Below are positions 61,856 to 64,000 of a DNA stretch of 64,000 nt, one piece after another. The DNA is from Toxoplasma gondii ME49 (Eukaryota > Apicomplexa > Conoidasida > Eucoccidiorida > Sarcocystidae). Position numbers and translations under genes: made by a program. The stretch is from NCBI RefSeq assembly GCF_000006565.2, contig NC_031469.1, forward strand, positions 757,245 to 821,244, written 5' to 3'. The notes beneath the pieces were generated by a model. That model ran no database searches. It was not told the DNA's origin and worked only from the letters and a program-made list of their open reading frames with translations. Within the stretch, counting starts at the first letter, position 1; each line of letters starts with the position of its first letter.

Positions 61856-63766
61856 CTGGACGCTATAGTTTTTATCCTTTTTTAAGCTCCAATTCGTACC
61901 TCCTAAGCAAATTAAGTGGCATTGGGTCAGCGACAGTGCAATGTTTGACACACAAGCCCTTCCACAGCTCGCTGCCTCCACGTACGAAACGTTCCGACAG
62001 GGTATACTGAGGTTGCTGTGATCTCCCTACAAGTGAACGCGATGAGCGAACCGAAGTACGCTGTCCTGAACCGCACGTCTTTTTCTTTGCATCAATCTAT
62101 AGCAGCGGTTCGGAAGCCGTTTTCCCACGAACTAACGCAAGGTCTCAATACCTGCAGGGTTGCTCGAACCACTCCCTGTTGCGCATTATAGAATGAGCGG
62201 CACATGCCGCTTTCTCTGAAAACCAGTTAGCCGAGTTGCGTGTCGCACGACACAACCTTGGTTCTCGTCCACAGCTCTGGCTTACACTGGCCACAAGAGA
62301 CCGGCGAAAGCTTTTCATGGAGATACTGCTCAGGCGGAAAGGAGCCTGGAACCGTGCTCATTCGGGCAAGCGGTCAGTACTGAGGAACGCAAAGAGTCAA
62401 AGAACATAACCGTGGACGTGTTCCTTCTGAAGTAGATAGAACCACTATCGTGAAGCCCGTTAGTCTTCCGAGTACGAAAAGTGTAACTAAAAAACAAAAC
62501 ACCAAAATTCACGTGCAGCGATTGTCAGGGTGTCAATAAACAGTATCAACAGCTATCGGGACGTGCGCCGTCCCTTTGGTAGCAAACGTCATGCATGGAG
62601 TTAAATCTGCGTCTGAATATTGCTTCTGGGGGTTGCAGTTGGAGTCAGCCAACTGATGTAGGTTGGTGCTTACGCGCTGAATAGGCAGACGCCCAAGTGT
62701 CAACGAGACGCATGTCGCCCGTTGCTAGAGATTCAAAGTACGAGGTAAGTCAAACGTTTACGTGCGGTGAACGTTCAGTCCTCGAAATCATGCGAGAACA
62801 ATAGAAATTCGATCCGGTACACGGCGACATTCACGATCTAAATGAGCAGGCCATCTCGTAAGCTCTTCTTGCTGCACGACGTACCAGCTGAGTTTCCGCA
62901 TGCCACATAGGAAGAATGCTCTCTGTCGCGCACGACTCTTGCGCATCCACTCAATTCGAGCTCCATTTGCCGCACCTGCGCGGGTGACTTCTGTCTGGCA
63001 TTACCCCACAGGACCGTGCCTATCTCAAATGACTTTGTTGCGCATTGTGAACACTAGAAAGCTACCAGCGGGCCCCTCGCCGACGTGCAAGGAAACTCAC
63101 AACCTGTGCAATGTGACACAAGAGACACTCGTGGCCACTACTGCTGTTCGTTTAGTTGGGAAGCTTGTGAACCGCACTCCCATTGGCATTTGTGTTGTAC
63201 AATAAACGAAGGCCCTCTACCTTTCTAACCATCAAAATCGGTTGCTCGTTCCAACACACAATGGACCCGATGCTGCATCTAGCGCTGTGACTTGATCATT
63301 TCATACTGCGGAACATATGGACACAGAAAAGGTCGCCTGTTTCGCCCTTGTTCATCGAGGCTTGTACTAGCTGCGTATGCCTTCCATCCTCTTTGGGTCA
63401 GCATGATAGATCGACTGCAGCAGTTGCCGCATATACTCTTGATCAGATGGTTTGTGCTGCTAAGTGCAGTACGGTACCTTGCATTTCTCATCCAGGGACA
63501 GAAGGTCATAGAACTCACCACCTGTTGTTACAAGGACGCGACAGATACCTCGTGAATGCAACACTAGCCACTGGTTCCCTTCCGCGATTTGCGACAAAAA
63601 TGTTCTCCGAGAATACCATTCTCAGTCAAGCCAGGCATAGCATTGCAAGGGCAGCAACATGGGACGCCTTATCGCCCTCACCGGTGCACGTGCCCTCCTG
63701 TAGCTTAGACAGTGTGGAAGTTGTAAAGGGAAACGTTTACTTCTGCTTGAATAGCCAGACACAGTT
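61856..63766. other. Region with scattered minus-strand splice-like signals
   Basis: Donor-like sites on the minus strand occur near 63518, 63098 and 62667, and short open pieces lie beside some of them, but none is convincing alone. If the candidate gene from 57469 to 61855 is real, its upstream exons probably lie here. No other feature was recognised. Confidence 0.3.
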
Positions 63767-64000
63767 CTAAGCACAAACCGCGTTGCGGAGGGGAGGGCGG
63801 GGTAAGGAAAGTGGAAATTTTAACTGTATCGGATTGCTTCCTTCTCTCATCGCTCCCGCCAGAGCCTCCACGTGTCGCCAGAAGTTGCTCCCCTCAGGAG
63901 CGGCACGGACACTCGGAGAAGAAAGCTCCGTCACTGCTGCCACAGACTCAGGATCTTCTGGTATAACTGTGAGGTGTGACGACACTTACTTGCTGAGGGT
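63767..64000 (-). CDS. Candidate minus-strand exon at the right edge, unrecognised
   Basis: A GC-rich minus-strand stretch from about 63962 to a stop at 63767 reads VIPEDPESVAAVTELSSP then NFWRHVEALAGAMREGSNP, which looks like protein. An acceptor-like CTCACAG ends at 63963. A donor consensus GTAAGT also lies at 63989-63984, so the last 11 bases of the window could be the end of an exon whose upstream part lies outside. The two signals are only about 20 bases apart and cannot flank one intron, so at most one is real. The stretch may belong to the candidate gene to its left. Confidence 0.25.

Noticed and set aside
1..64000. Organelle-derived inserts, rRNA, transposons and CRISPR arrays
   Set aside because: I looked for mitochondrial cytochrome gene fragments (common in Toxoplasma nuclear DNA), rRNA blocks, reverse transcriptase motifs and regularly spaced repeats and recognised none; short fragments could still be missed by eye.

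Overview
The window looks like nuclear chromosomal DNA from a tissue-cyst coccidian apicomplexan (Toxoplasma/Hammondia/Neospora group). The basis is: genes split into many exons with GTAAG/GTGAG donors and pyrimidine-CAG acceptors; start codons in the coccidian-like context AAAATGG; copies of the 7-mer AGAGACG upstream of genes; and a phosphoglycerate kinase that carries a signal peptide plus transit peptide, as expected for an apicoplast enzyme. No organism search was run, so the genus is an inference.

Layout. 1-701 (-) is the first exon of a gene running off the left edge. 4581-9602 (+) is a complete six-exon apicoplast-type phosphoglycerate kinase. 12530-18092 (+) is a seven-exon SAM-dependent methyltransferase with a DOT1-like glycine-rich motif. 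21709-23757 (+) is a Ran-binding MOG1 homologue spread over five short exons. 29141-34465 (-) is a large, mostly disordered protein of about 1500 residues in which I see an interrupted MATH/TRAF-like fold. 38599-46575 (-) is a single-domain six-transmembrane voltage-gated-type cation channel in nine exons. 49478-53176 (+) is the ribosome-rescue GTPase HBS1, divergent from the channel. From about 57.4 kb to the right edge there are GC-richer pieces with splice signals on the minus strand that look like a further multi-exon gene, which I could not assemble or name.

The genes are not a functional operon. They belong to unrelated housekeeping or parasite-specific roles: plastid carbon metabolism, protein or histone methylation, nuclear transport, ion flux and no-go/non-stop mRNA surveillance. 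Exon boundaries below come from reading splice signals and checking that phase is kept across each junction; transcripts would be needed to confirm them. Untranslated exons, promoters and polyadenylation sites are mostly not resolvable by eye. No tRNA, rRNA, transposon or organelle-derived insert was recognised.
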